A stretch of 64,000 nt of DNA. Source: Diplolepis rosae. Its lineage: Eukaryota > Arthropoda > Insecta > Hymenoptera > Diplolepididae. Location of the stretch: the NCBI GenBank assembly GCA_030998225.1, contig JAPYXD010000713.1, positions 186,001-250,000 on the forward strand, in the 5' to 3' direction. Made by a program: the position numbers and the translations under genes. A model generated the notes under the pieces. That model was not told the DNA's origin. It saw nothing but the letters and a program-made list of their open reading frames with translations, and ran no database searches. Positions 30,101 to 40,261 of the stretch are shown piece after piece. Positions within the stretch are counted from its first letter, which is position 1; every line of letters begins with the position of its first letter.

Positions 30101-30720
30101 TAAACTTCTGATTCTATTTAAAACCATTACCATCTGTTTTAATCATATCAAGTTTGGTCCAATTAATGATGATTTTTCGCTCGTAACGTCAAATCTAGTG
30201 ACTTTTCATAAAAACATTATCACCTGTTTTAATCATATCACGTTTGGTCCAATTAAGGATAGTTTTCCACACATAACCTTGAAACTACTAATTTCATATA
30301 AAAACATTACTATCTGTTTAATTAGGATGGAATGTGATCCAATTAATGATGATTTTTCGCTCATAACCTGAAATCTAGTGACTTTTCATAAAAACATTAT
30401 CATCTTTTTTAATCATATCAAGTTCGATCCAATTAATGATGATTTTTCGCTCATGACCTGAAATCTACTAATTTCATATGGAAACATTACTATCTGTTTA
30501 ATTAGGATGGATTTTGATCCAATTAATGATGATTTTTCGCTCATAGCCTTAAATCTAGTGACTTTTCGTAAAAACATCATCACCTTTTTTAATCATATCA
30601 AGTTTGGTCCAATTAATGATGATTTTTCGCTCGTAACCTCAAATCTAGTGACTTTTCATAAAAACATCATCAACTGTTTTAATTATATCAAATTTGGTCC
30701 AATTAATGATGATTTTCCGC
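24150..30720. repeat. Large satellite block, copy 2 of the duplicated segment
   Basis: This is the downstream partner of about 7.0-13.5 kb. Relative to that copy it holds exactly three extra monomers (270 bp, around 29839-30111), because the offset grows from 16916 bp at 29389 to 17186 bp at 30417. The stretch 29389-29742 encodes the same conceptual translation as 12473-12826, showing little divergence. Confidence 0.8.
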
Positions 30721-32295
30721 ACATAACCTAAAAACTACTAATTTCATATGGAAACATTACTATCTGTTTAATTAGGATGAATTTTGATCCAATTAATGAT
30801 GATTTTTCTCTCATAACGTCAAATCTAGTGAATTTTCGTAAAAATATCATCACCTTTTTTAATCATATCAAGTTTGATCCATTTAAGGATGGTTTTCCAC
30901 ACATAACCTAAAAACTACTAATTTCATATAAAAACATTATCATCTGTTTAATTAGGATCAAGTTTGATCCAATTAATGATGATTTTTCGCTTATAACCTG
31001 GAATCTAGTAACTTTTCATAAAAACATTATCATCTTTTTTAATCATATCAAGTTTGATCCAATTAAGGATGGTTTTCCACACATGACCTAAAAACTACTA
31101 ATTTCATATAAAAACATTATCATCTGTTTAATTAGGATCAAGTTTGATCCAATTAATGATGATTTTTCGTTTATAACCTGGAATCTAGTGACTTTTCATA
31201 AAAACATTATCATCTTTTTTAATCATATCAAGTTTGGTCCAATTAATGATGATTTTTCGCTCATAACCTGAAATCTAGTGATTTTTCATAAAAACATTAT
31301 CACTTTTTTTAATCATATCAAGCTTGATCCAATTAATGATGATTATCCGCACATAACCTTGCAACTTCTGATTCTATATAACGCCATTACCATCTGTTTT
31401 AATCATATCAAGTTTGTTCCAATTAATGATGATTACCATCTAGTTCAACATATCGAGGTTGGTCCAATTGATGATGATTTTTCGCACATAGCCTTAAATG
31501 TAGTGATTTTATATTAAAAAATTACCATCTAGTTCAATCATATCGAGGTTGGTCCAATTAATGATGATTTTCCGCACATAACCTTGAAACTTCTGATTCT
31601 ATATAAAGCCATTACCACCTGTTTTAATCATATCAAGTTCGATCCAATTAATGGTGATTTTCCGCACATAACCTTGAAACTTCTGATTCTATATAAAACC
31701 ATTACCATCTTTTCTAATCATATCAAGTTTGGTCCAATTAATGATGATTTTTCGCCTATAACCTGAAATCTAGTGACTTTTCATAAAAACATTATTATCT
31801 TTTTTAATCATATCAAGTTTGATCCAATTAATGATGATTTTCCGGACATAACCTTGAAACTTCTGATTCTATATAAAACCATTACCATCTGTTCTAATCA
31901 TATCAAGTTTGGTCCAATTAATGATGATTTTTCGCTCATAACCTGAAATCTAGTGACTTTTCATAAAAACATTATCATCTTTTTAAATCATATCAAGTTT
32001 GATCCAATTAATGATGATTTTCCGGACATAACCTTGAAGCTTCTGATTCTATATAAAGCCATTACCATCTGTTTTAATCATATCAAGTTTGTTCCAATTA
32101 ATTATGATTACCATCTAGTTCAATCATATCGAGGTTGGTCCAATTAATGATGATTTTTCGCACATAGCCTTAAATGTAGTGTTTTTATATAAAAAAATTA
32201 CCATCTAGTTCAATCATATCGAGGTTGGTCCAATTAATGATGATTTTCCGCACATAACCTTGAAACTTCTGATTCTATTTAAAACTATCACCATC

Positions 32296-33140
32296 TGTTT
32301 TAATCATATCACGTTTGGTCCAATTAAGGATAGTTTTCCACACATAACCTCGAAACTACTAATTTCTTATAAAAACATTACTATCGTTTTAATTAGGCTG
32401 GATTTTGATCCAATTAATGATGATTTTTCGCTCATAACGTCAAATCTAGTGACTTTTTGTAAAAACATCATCACCTTTTTAAATCATATTAAGTTTGATC
32501 CAATTATGGATGGTTCTCCACACATAACCTAAAAACTACTAATTTCATATAAACACATTATCATCTGTTTAAATAGGATCAAGTTTGCTCCAATTAATGA
32601 TGATTTTTCGCTTATAACCTGAAATCTAGTGACTTTTCATAAAAACATTATCATCTTTTTTAATCATATCAAGTTTGGTCCACTTAATGATGATTTTTCG
32701 CTCTTCACCACAAATATAGTGACTTTTCATATAAACTTCTTCTACTGTATTACTGATCTCTTATTTTGTGAAATTAATGATGATTTTCCGCACATAACCT
32801 TAAAACTACTAATTTCATATGGAAACATTACTATCTGTTTAATTAGAATGAATTTTGATCCAATTAATGATGATTTTTCTCTCATAACGTCAAATCTAGT
32901 GAATTTTCGTAAAAATATCATCACCTTTTTTAATCATATCAAGTTTGATCCAATTAAGGATGGTTTTCCACACATAACCTAAAAAATAATAATTTCATAT
33001 AAAAACATTATCATCTGTTTAATTAGGATCAAGTTTGATCCAATTAATGATGATTTTTCGTTTATAACCTGGAATCTAGTGACTTTTCATAAAAACATTA
33101 TCATCTTTTTTAATCATATCAAGTTTGTTCAAATTAATGA
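32296..33140. repeat. Satellite block duplicated from 29056-29900 at exactly 3240 bp
   Basis: The block follows the 29-kb copy at an offset of exactly 36 monomers. It keeps the rare tatggatggttc and agaatgaattttgatcc variants. The interval 32675-32775 has diverged sharply while both sides still match. Confidence 0.7.
32675..32775. repeat. Diverged satellite patch in the 32-kb block
   Basis: Against its 29-kb partner this patch carries clustered changes (gctcttcaccacaaatatag, ctgatctcttattttgtg). The flanks on both sides are near-identical to the partner. Confidence 0.7.
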
Positions 33141-36100
33141 TGCTTTTCCGCATATAACCTTGTAACTTCTGATTCTATTTAAAACCATTACCATCTGTTT
33201 TAATCATATCAAGTTTGGTCCAATTAGTGATGATTTTTCGCCTATAACCTGAAATCTAGTGAAACATTATCATCTTTTTTAATCATATCAAGTTTGATCC
33301 AATTAATGATGATTTTCCGGACATAACCTTGAAACTTCTGATTCTATATAAAACCATTACCATCTGTTCTAATCATATCAAGTTTGGTCCAATTAATGAT
33401 GATTTTTCGCTCATAACCTGAAATCTAGTGACTTTTCATAAAAACATTATCATCTTTTTTAATCATATCAAGTTTGATCCAATTAATGATGATTTTTCAC
33501 TCATAACCTGAAAACTACTAATTTCATATGGAAACATTACTATCTGTTTAATTAGGATGAATTTTGATCCAATTAATCATGATTTTTCTCTCATAACGTC
33601 AAATCTAGTGAATTTTCGTAAAAACATCATCACCTTTTTTAATCATATCAAGTTTGATCCAATTAAGTATGGTTTTCCACACATAACCTAAAAACTACTA
33701 ATTTCATATAAAAACATTGCTATCTGTTTCATTAGAATGGAGTTTGATCCAATTAATGATGATTTTTCGCTCATAACCTGAAATCTAGTGTCTTTTCATA
33801 AAAAAAACATTAGCATCTTTTTTAATCATATCAAGTTTGATCCAAGCGATGATGATTTTCCGCACATAACCTTAAACTTCTGATTCTATTTAAAACCATT
33901 ACCATCTGTTTTAATCATATCAAGTTTGGTCCAATTAATGATGATTTTTCGCTCATAACGTCAAATCTAGTGACTTTTCATAAAAACATTATCACCTGTT
34001 TTAATTATATCAAATTTGGTCCAATTAAGGATAGTTTTCCACACATAACCTTGAAACTACTAATTTCATATAAAAACATTACTATCTGTTTAATTAGGAT
34101 GGAATGTGATCCAATTAATGATGATTTTTCGCTCATAACCTGAAATCTAGTGATTTTTCATAAAAACAGTATCATCTTTTTTAATCATATCAAGTTTGAT
34201 CCAAGCGATGATGATTTTCCGCACATAACCTTAAACTTCTGATTCTATTTAAAACCATCACCATCTGTTTTAATCATATCACGTTTGGTCCAATTAAGGA
34301 TAGTTTTCCACACATAACCTTGAAACTACTAATTTCATATAAAAACATTACTATCTGTTTAATTAGGATGGAATGTGATGCAATTAATGATGATTTTTCG
34401 CTCATAACCTGAAATCTAGTGACTTTTCATAAAAACATTATCATCTTTTTTAATCATATCAAGTTCGATCCAATTAATGATGATTTTTCGCTCATGACCT
34501 GAAAACTACTAATTTCATCTGGAAACATTACTATCTGTTTAATTAGGATGGATTTTGATCCAATTAATGATGATTTTTCGCTCATAACGTCAAATCTAGT
34601 GACTTTTCGTAAAAACATCATCACCTTTTTAAATCATATTAAGTTTGGTCCAATTAAGGATGGTTCTCCACACATAACCTAAAAACTACTAATTTCATAT
34701 AAAAACATTATCATCTGTTTAATTAGGATCAATTTTGAACCAATTAATGATGATTTTTCGCTTATAACCTGGAATCTAGTGACTTTTCATAAAAACATTA
34801 TCATCTTTTTTAATCATTTCAAATTTGGTCCAATTAATGATGATTTTTCGCTCGTAACCTCAAATCTAGTGACTTTTCATAAAAACATCATCAACTGTTT
34901 TAATTATATCAAATTTGGTCCAATTAATGATGATTTTCCGCACATAACCTAAAAACTACTAATTTTATATGGAAACATTACTATCTGTTTAATTAGGATG
35001 AATTTTGATCCAATTAATGATGATTTTTCTCTCATAACGTCAAATCTAGTGAATTTTCGTAAAAATGTCATCACGTTTTTTAATCATATCAAGTTTGATC
35101 CATTTAAGGATGGTTTTCCACACATAACCTAAAAACTACTAATTTCATATAAAAACATTATCATCTGTTTAATTAGGATCAATTTTGATCCAATTAGTGA
35201 TGATTTTTCGCTTATAACCTGGAATCTAGTAACTTTTTATAAAAACATTATCATCTTTTTTAATCATATCAAGTTTGGTCCAATTAATGATGATTTTCCG
35301 CACATAGCCTTGAAACTTCTGATTCTATATAAAACCATTACCATCTGTTCTACGCATATCACGTTTGGTCCAATTAATGATGATTTTTCGCTTATAACCT
35401 GAAATCTAGTGACTTTTCATAAAAACATTATCATCTTTTTTAATCATATCAAGTTTGGTCCAATTTATGATGATTTTTCGCTCATAACCTGAAATCTAGT
35501 GATTTTATATAAAAACATTACCATCTATTTCAATCAGATCTAGTTTGGTCCAATTGATGATGAATTTTTGCACAAAGCCTTAAATCTAGTGTTTTTATAT
35601 AAAAAAATTACCATCTAGTTCAATCATATCGAAGTTGTCCAATTAATGATGATTTTCCGCACATAACCTTGCAACTTCTGATTCTATATAACGCCATTAC
35701 CATCTGTTTTAATCATATCAAGTTTGTTCCAATTAATGATGATTACCATCTAGTTCAACATATCGAGGTTGGTCCAATTGATGATGATTTTTCGCACATA
35801 GCCTTAAATGTAGTGATTTTATATAAAAAAATTACCATCTAGTTCAATCATATCGAGGTTGGTCCAATTAATGATGATTTTCCGCACATAGCCTTGAAAC
35901 TTCTGATTCTATTTAAAACCATTACCATCTGTTTTAATCATATCAAGTTTGGTCCAATTAGTGATGATTTTTCGCCTATAACCTGAAATCTAGTGAAACA
36001 TTATCATCTTTTTTAATCATATCAAGTTTGATCCAATTAATGATGATTTTCCGCACATAACCTTGAAACTTCTGATTCTATATAAAACCATTACCATCTG

Positions 36101-37691
36101 TTCTAATCATATCAAGTTTGGTCCAATTAATGATGATTTTTCGCTCATAACCTGAAATCTAGTGACTTTTCATAAAAAAATTATCATCTTTTTTAATCAT
36201 ATCAAGTTTGATCCAATTAATGATGATTTTTCACTCATAACCTGAAAACTACTAATTTCATATGGAAACATTACTATCTGTTTAATTAGGATGAATTTTG
36301 ATCCAATTAATCATGATTTTTCTCTCATAACGTCAAATCTAGTGAATTTTCGTAAAAACATCATCACCTTTTTTAATCATATCAAGTTTGATCCAATTAA
36401 GTATGGTTTTCCACACATAACCTAAAAACTACTAATTTCATATAAAAACATTGCTATCTGTTTCATTAGAATGGAGTTTGATCCAATTAATGATGATTTT
36501 TCGCTCATAACCTGAAATCTAGTGTCTTTTCATAAAAAAAACATTAGCATCTTTTTTAATCATATTAAGTTTGATCCAAGCGATGATGATTTTCCGCACA
36601 TAACCTTAAACTTCTGATTCTATTTAAAACCATTACCATCTGTTCTAATCATATCAAGTTTGGTCCAATTAGTGATGATTTTTCGCCTATAACCTGAAAT
36701 CTAGTGACTTTTCATAAAAAAATTATCACCTTTTTAATCATATCGAGTTTGGTCCAATTGATGATGGTTTTCCACACATAACCTAAAAACTACTAATTTC
36801 ATATAAAAACATTATCATCTGTTTAATTAGGATCAAGTTTGGTCCAATTTATGATGATTTTTCGCTCATAACCTGAAATCTAGTGATTTTTCATAAAAAC
36901 ATTATCATCTTTTTTAATCATATCAAGTTTGATCCAAGCGATGATGATTTTCCGCACATAACCTTAAACTTCTGATTCTATTTAAAACTATCACCATCTG
37001 TTTTAATCATATCACGTTTGGTCCAATTAAGGATAGTTTTCCACACATAACCTTGAAACTACTAATTTCATATAAAAACATTACTATCTGTTTAATTAGG
37101 ATGGAATGTGATCCAATTAATGATGATTTTTCGTTTATAACCTGGAATCTAGTGACTTTTCATAAAAACATTATCATCTTTTTTAATCATATCAAGTTTG
37201 GTCCAATTAATGATGATTTTCCGCACATAACCTTGAAACTTCTGATTCTATATAAAACCATTACCATCTGTTCTAATCATATCAAGTTTGGTCCAATTAA
37301 TGATGATTTTTCGCTCATAACCTGAAATCTAGTGACTTTTCATAAAAACATTATCATCTTTTTTAATCATATCAAGTTTGATCCAATTAATGATGATTTT
37401 TCACTCATAACCTGAAAACTACTAATTTCATATGGAAACATTACTATCTGTTTAATTAGGATGGAATGTGATCCAATTAATGATGATTTTTCGCTCATAA
37501 CCTGAAATCTAGTGACTTTTCATAAAAACATTATCATCTTTTTTAATCATATCAAGTTTGGTCCAATTAAGGATGGTCCTCCACACATAACCTAAAAACT
37601 ACTAATTTCATATAAAAACATTATCATCTGTTTAATTAGGATCAATTTTTAACCAATTAATGATGATTTTTCGCTTATAACCTGGAATCTA

Positions 37692-37706
37692 GTGACTTTT
37701 CATAAA
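37692..37706. repeat. Target-site duplication, left copy
   Basis: The satellite bases gtgacttttcataaa immediately precede the first non-satellite base (37707) and are repeated exactly after the poly(A). One more base, the a at 37691, could belong to the duplication but cannot be told from poly(A) on the right. A 15-bp duplication is close to the 14 bp known for R1 in insect rDNA. Confidence 0.93.
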
Positions 37707-37752
37707 CTCCGCCATTGCCGGTCCCAAGCCCGGATGAGAAAGGAGGAGGGGG
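37707..37752 (+). other. Candidate structured 5' terminus of the element
   Basis: The element begins ctccgccattgccgg. Within the first 30 bases lies gccggtcccaagcccggat (37717-37735), in which ccgg at 37718-37721 can pair with ccgg at 37730-37733. The terminal ctcc (37707-37710) is complementary to ggag in the purine-rich stretch after 37741. I recall very similar motifs near the 5' ends of other animal LINEs, which would make it a conserved RNA element. That is memory, not a search result, and the fold has not been calculated. Confidence 0.4.
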
Positions 37753-38804
37753 CACACAGACAGCAATATGACACAACACATAACAGCGACACTGAACACA
37801 AAACGCCTAACAACCGAGAGAGCGTTTTGCGGGCGGGCAGGGTCACGCCGAGGTGTATGCATGAGTCCAAGCACGGAGCAGACGCGTCCTGCAGCCCACC
37901 AACGGTAGTAGCCACAAGGACTCTGCCAGCAGTAGGGCTGTCGCCGTCAGGATGGCCGCCAAGGGAGCCTCACAGACAGGCTTTTCCCTAGTGATGGGCC
38001 TTCCGGGCGCACGTGCCACGACGGTTGTTCTGCGACTTTCAAGCGCGTGAGGACGCGGTGTGGAGCGAAAGCATCGGGGGACCTTGAACAGGTCTCTTGA
38101 TGCCGAATGAACGAGCACGGAGTGAATGCGGGGGGCCCCTTAATCGGGGTATCGCCCCAAATGCGTATGCGGCGATGACGCTGAACTTCCCGCGTGCGCT
38201 CTTGCGGTCACACCACAATCACATGCACGACACCGACACCCACACACACCAGAATGAATGGGATGCTGAGTGAATGGGGCTGCGGCCGGCGCCTGGTGGA
38301 TATTCCCGATAGACTAGCCAAGGGAGGAGTAGTAGCCTCTCGACCAGGGTAGGACGCGATGTCAGTACCTCACCTCTGTGGAAGTAATATGGGTAAATGT
38401 AAGTCCCTCCGGTGCTCAGCCGCGAAGGGCAAAGATCTCGTGAAACCACATGTTAAATTGGGAAAACCGCTCACGTTTCTGCTGTCTGGAGCCAATTTCG
38501 GGGTTGAAATCATGGACGTCCGGGCGCAGGAACGAAGGATTACCTGGTCAGTATTTCCTTATATCCGACGCTGCGTAGGATAAATCGCACACCGTCTAGC
38601 CTGAAGTCCGGGTCAGGTGTCGGGGCGGACCCGGCACCGCTCGCTCGATAGGGGTGACGCTAAACCTTTTGCATCATTATGGCGCGGGCCTATCCCGTAA
38701 CCTTTTTCTAGCCTCATTTAAATGTGCTGATAGGATCGACCATCCGATAAGCCGCTTCTCGGTTTCGGCGCACATAACTAGGGATCTATACAGGCGGGGA
38801 TAGT

Positions 38805-38824
38805 AGCCCTACTGCGGTAGGGCT
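38805..38824 (+). other. Perfect 8-bp hairpin in the 5' UTR
   Basis: Arms agccctac (38805-38812) and gtagggct (38817-38824) are perfectly complementary around a tgcg loop. It sits 43 bases before the ORF1 ATG, so it would be part of the leader of the transcript. A role in translation or RNA binding is only a guess. Confidence 0.6.
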
Positions 38825-38866
38825 CCCATGATGGGCGAACCGTCTTAAGACACGACGGTATTAGAT

Positions 38867-39478
38867 ATGAATTCTAAAAAAAATGAAAGAGATAAGGAGG
38901 TGAAGGCGCTAGATGCGCACTCACACACTCCTCCAGGGGCTGAGGGATGGCAAGACGTCCTCCAGCTCCTGAAGGAGCAAAATGACAAAATGGAGAAACT
39001 AGCCAGGGCCCTCAGCGTTATCCAACAGGGTATGCTGAGGAATAACCCTGGCTTCGTTAAAGACTCGGTGAACGAGGCAACTGAGGTGTTGAGCGGTATG
39101 CTCAACACCCACAAGTGCCTCCTGGAGAGCGGGGTGAAAATCCAGAAGAAAATGGAATCTCACCCCGCTATGAGGAAACTGGGGATCTTTCAGAGACCAC
39201 GTTCGGCGTCTCTGGGAGATGCCCCAAAAAATCAGGTGATGGGGCAAAAGAGATCTGCACCCTCCCCCCCTCTGGAAAAAACTCCTAAGAGGGGAAAGGG
39301 TGCCTCTTCGCCCTCTTATGCCCAGGTGGCCACGAGCCAGCCCCCAAATAAAGAAGGGGACTGGCATGTGGTCACAAAAAAAGAGAAAAGAAAAGAAAAA
39401 GAAAAAAAAAGAAGAAAAAAAGGAGAACAGGGCGGAGGACCCGGCGCAAAAAGCGCAGGGGGCCACCGCCACTCCTAA
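38867..39478 (+). CDS. ORF1 N-terminal open segment (203 aa as read)
   Basis: This is the only part of ORF1 with its own credible start, an ATG after ttagat. It encodes a charged N-terminus, a leucine-rich helical stretch at about residues 28-60, and a basic proline- and serine-rich linker with SPSYAQVA. The lysine-rich end after WHVVTKK and the last about 25 residues are probably out of frame, because the adjacent frame continues with more typical gag sequence. If the indel is real, the truncated product would lack all the zinc knuckles. Confidence 0.6.
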   Translation: MNSKKNERDKEVKALDAHSHTPPGAEGWQDVLQLLKEQNDKMEKLARALSVIQQGMLRNNPGFVKDSVNEATEVLSGMLNTHKCLLESGVKIQKKMESHPAMRKLGIFQRPRSASLGDAPKNQVMGQKRSAPSPPLEKTPKRGKGASSPSYAQVATSQPPNKEGDWHVVTKKEKRKEKEKKRRKKGEQGGGPGAKSAGGHRHS

Positions 39479-39655
39479 GTCGAAGCGCTCTACGCCCGCC
39501 AGGTCGGGCGACGCCATCAAGGTGTCGGCGAAGGACGGCCAGTCCTACGCCGACATCTTGAAGGAAATGAAGGCGAAGGTCGACCCCGGAAGGCAGGACT
39601 TGAGGTCCTGTCTATCCGGAGGACCAGGAAGGAAGAAGTCCTTCTGGTCCTCAAA

Positions 39656-40212
39656 AGAGGGGAGACGTTTCGGCCTTCCGAAAGGAGCTCGACCTGGCGG
39701 TCGGAGAAAGGGCGCAAATTTCAGCCCTGGTCTCGACGAGGTCCCTCGAAATTAGGGACCTCGACGAGACCGTTGAAAAAGAGGAGGTTGTGTCTGCCCT
39801 GTGCTTGGCACTGGGCAGACCGGCTTTTGAGGGGTCCTGCAGGCTCTTCACCCGCTTTGGTGGGGTGAAGACTGCAGTGATCCGCCTGGCTGAGGCAGAC
39901 GCCGCGCGTCTGCTTCAGCTAGGTAAGCTGAGGATCGGGTGGGTCGCGTGCCGCATTCGCGGGCACGTGGAAGTCGCCCGCTGCTTCAGGTGCCTTGGGT
40001 ACGGCCACGGGTCCCGGGGCTGCAGCAACCCCGACAGAAAAAACGTCTGTTGGAGATGTGGCGCCACGGGACACTTGGCCAGGAGTTGTAAGGCGCCACC
40101 AAGGTGCCTGACATGCATAGACAGGGGCGAAAAAGATGTCGCACATGTGTCAGGGAGCGGCTCCTGCCCGGTCTTCCGGGAAGAGCTTCGGAGGTTGAGA
40201 GGCAGGAATTGA
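39656..40212 (+). pseudogene. ORF1 C-terminal part with three CCHC knuckles
   Basis: This frame is open from before the ATG at 39790 and reads gag-like upstream of it (GDVSAFRKELDLAV, then LEIRDLDETVEKEEVV), so 39790 is an internal methionine. Counting from that Met, the knuckles are C65-X2-C68-X4-H73-X4-C78, C87-X2-C90-X4-H95-X4-C100, and an extended C106-X2-C109-X9-H119-X6-C126. Three knuckles with a longer last one is typical of R1-clade ORF1 and serves nucleic-acid binding. The frame ends with tga at 40210-40212, overlapping the start region of ORF2. Confidence 0.8.
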
Positions 40213-40261
40213 AGTTCCTGCAGCTCAACCTCGGAAGGGGAGGGATGCCCAGGACCTCCTG
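40113..40261 (+). pseudogene. Out-of-frame N-terminal part of ORF2
   Basis: From the ATG at 40113 a frame different from both ORF1 and downstream ORF2 stays open to LKFLQLNLGRGG and stops at 40261-40263. LQLNL is the first APE-endonuclease motif and contains its conserved Asn. In the 993-codon frame the sequence just downstream reads AQDLLMQTARERGADVLL, the expected continuation. A one-base loss in the G-rich stretch 40231-40245 would explain the break. The natural ORF2 would then start about 100 bp inside ORF1, an overlap in keeping with R1 elements. The exact start is inferred. Confidence 0.6.

Larger units (their letters stand above)
1..37706. repeat. 90-bp AT-rich satellite array, left arm
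   Basis: The stretch is continuous tandem repeat with a 90-bp period; for example the same phase recurs at 421, 511 and 601. At least three full-length monomer types alternate. Type A carries ctagtgacttttcataaa, type B carries ctactaatttcatat and gtttaattagga, and type C carries cttctgattctatat and ccattaccatctg. All share a core around tccaattaatgatgatttt. Types B and C commonly sit between type A monomers, giving 180-bp dimers in many places. No host gene, RNA gene or second transposon is visible. By period and composition this is a pericentromeric, centromeric or heterochromatic satellite, but its chromosomal place cannot be read from the window. Confidence 0.97.
37707..38866 (+). other. 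5' UTR of the R1-clade element
   Basis: This is about 1160 bp of GC-rich, non-satellite sequence between the left duplication and the ORF1 start. It has no long conserved reading frame; short ORFs on both strands resemble no family I recognise. LINE promoters are usually internal and lie at the 5' end, but no specific promoter element can be pointed to. It contains a terminal motif at 37717-37735 and a perfect hairpin at 38805-38824, listed separately. Confidence 0.8.
38867..40212 (+). pseudogene. ORF1 (gag-like RNA-binding protein), frameshifted
   Basis: ORF1 proteins of R1-clade elements coat the element RNA. The ATG at 38867 opens a 203-codon frame with a possible coiled coil (residues about 28-60, from WQDVLQLLKEQNDKMEKL), then SYAQVA and WHVVTKK, running into a lysine tract. 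Coding then moves frame three times: in the A-rich tract at 39376-39422, after which SYADILKEMKAKVDP reads in the next frame; near 39590-39605, after which VLSIRRTRKEEVLLVLKRGE reads back in the first frame; and near 39650-39662, after which the rest reads in the third frame to the stop at 40210-40212. Two of the shifts lie in A or G runs, so consensus indel errors are an alternative to real decay. No joined protein is given. Confidence 0.8.

Noticed and set aside
1..37706. CRISPR array
   Set aside because: Repeats are contiguous and vary along their whole length, with no unique spacers and no cas genes; the inserted element is eukaryotic.
37707..37752. Hammerhead ribozyme at the 5' end (ggatgagaaa resembles part of the core)
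   Set aside because: The conserved CUGAUGA is not present and the required flanking stems cannot be drawn. A pseudoknot ribozyme of the HDV type was also considered, but its P1 could not be completed by eye.
37689..38118. Overlapping ORFs on both strands in the element 5' UTR
   Set aside because: Short, mutually overlapping, with arginine- and cysteine-rich composition typical of GC-rich non-coding DNA; no recognisable domain.
38359..38583. 74-codon + strand ORF in the 5' UTR
   Set aside because: No recognisable domain, and R1-clade elements have only two known ORFs. It could be an upstream ORF but nothing supports that.
38999..39520. 173-codon minus-strand ORF across ORF1
   Set aside because: It is the antisense shadow of ORF1; its phenylalanine run mirrors the lysine tract on the + strand.
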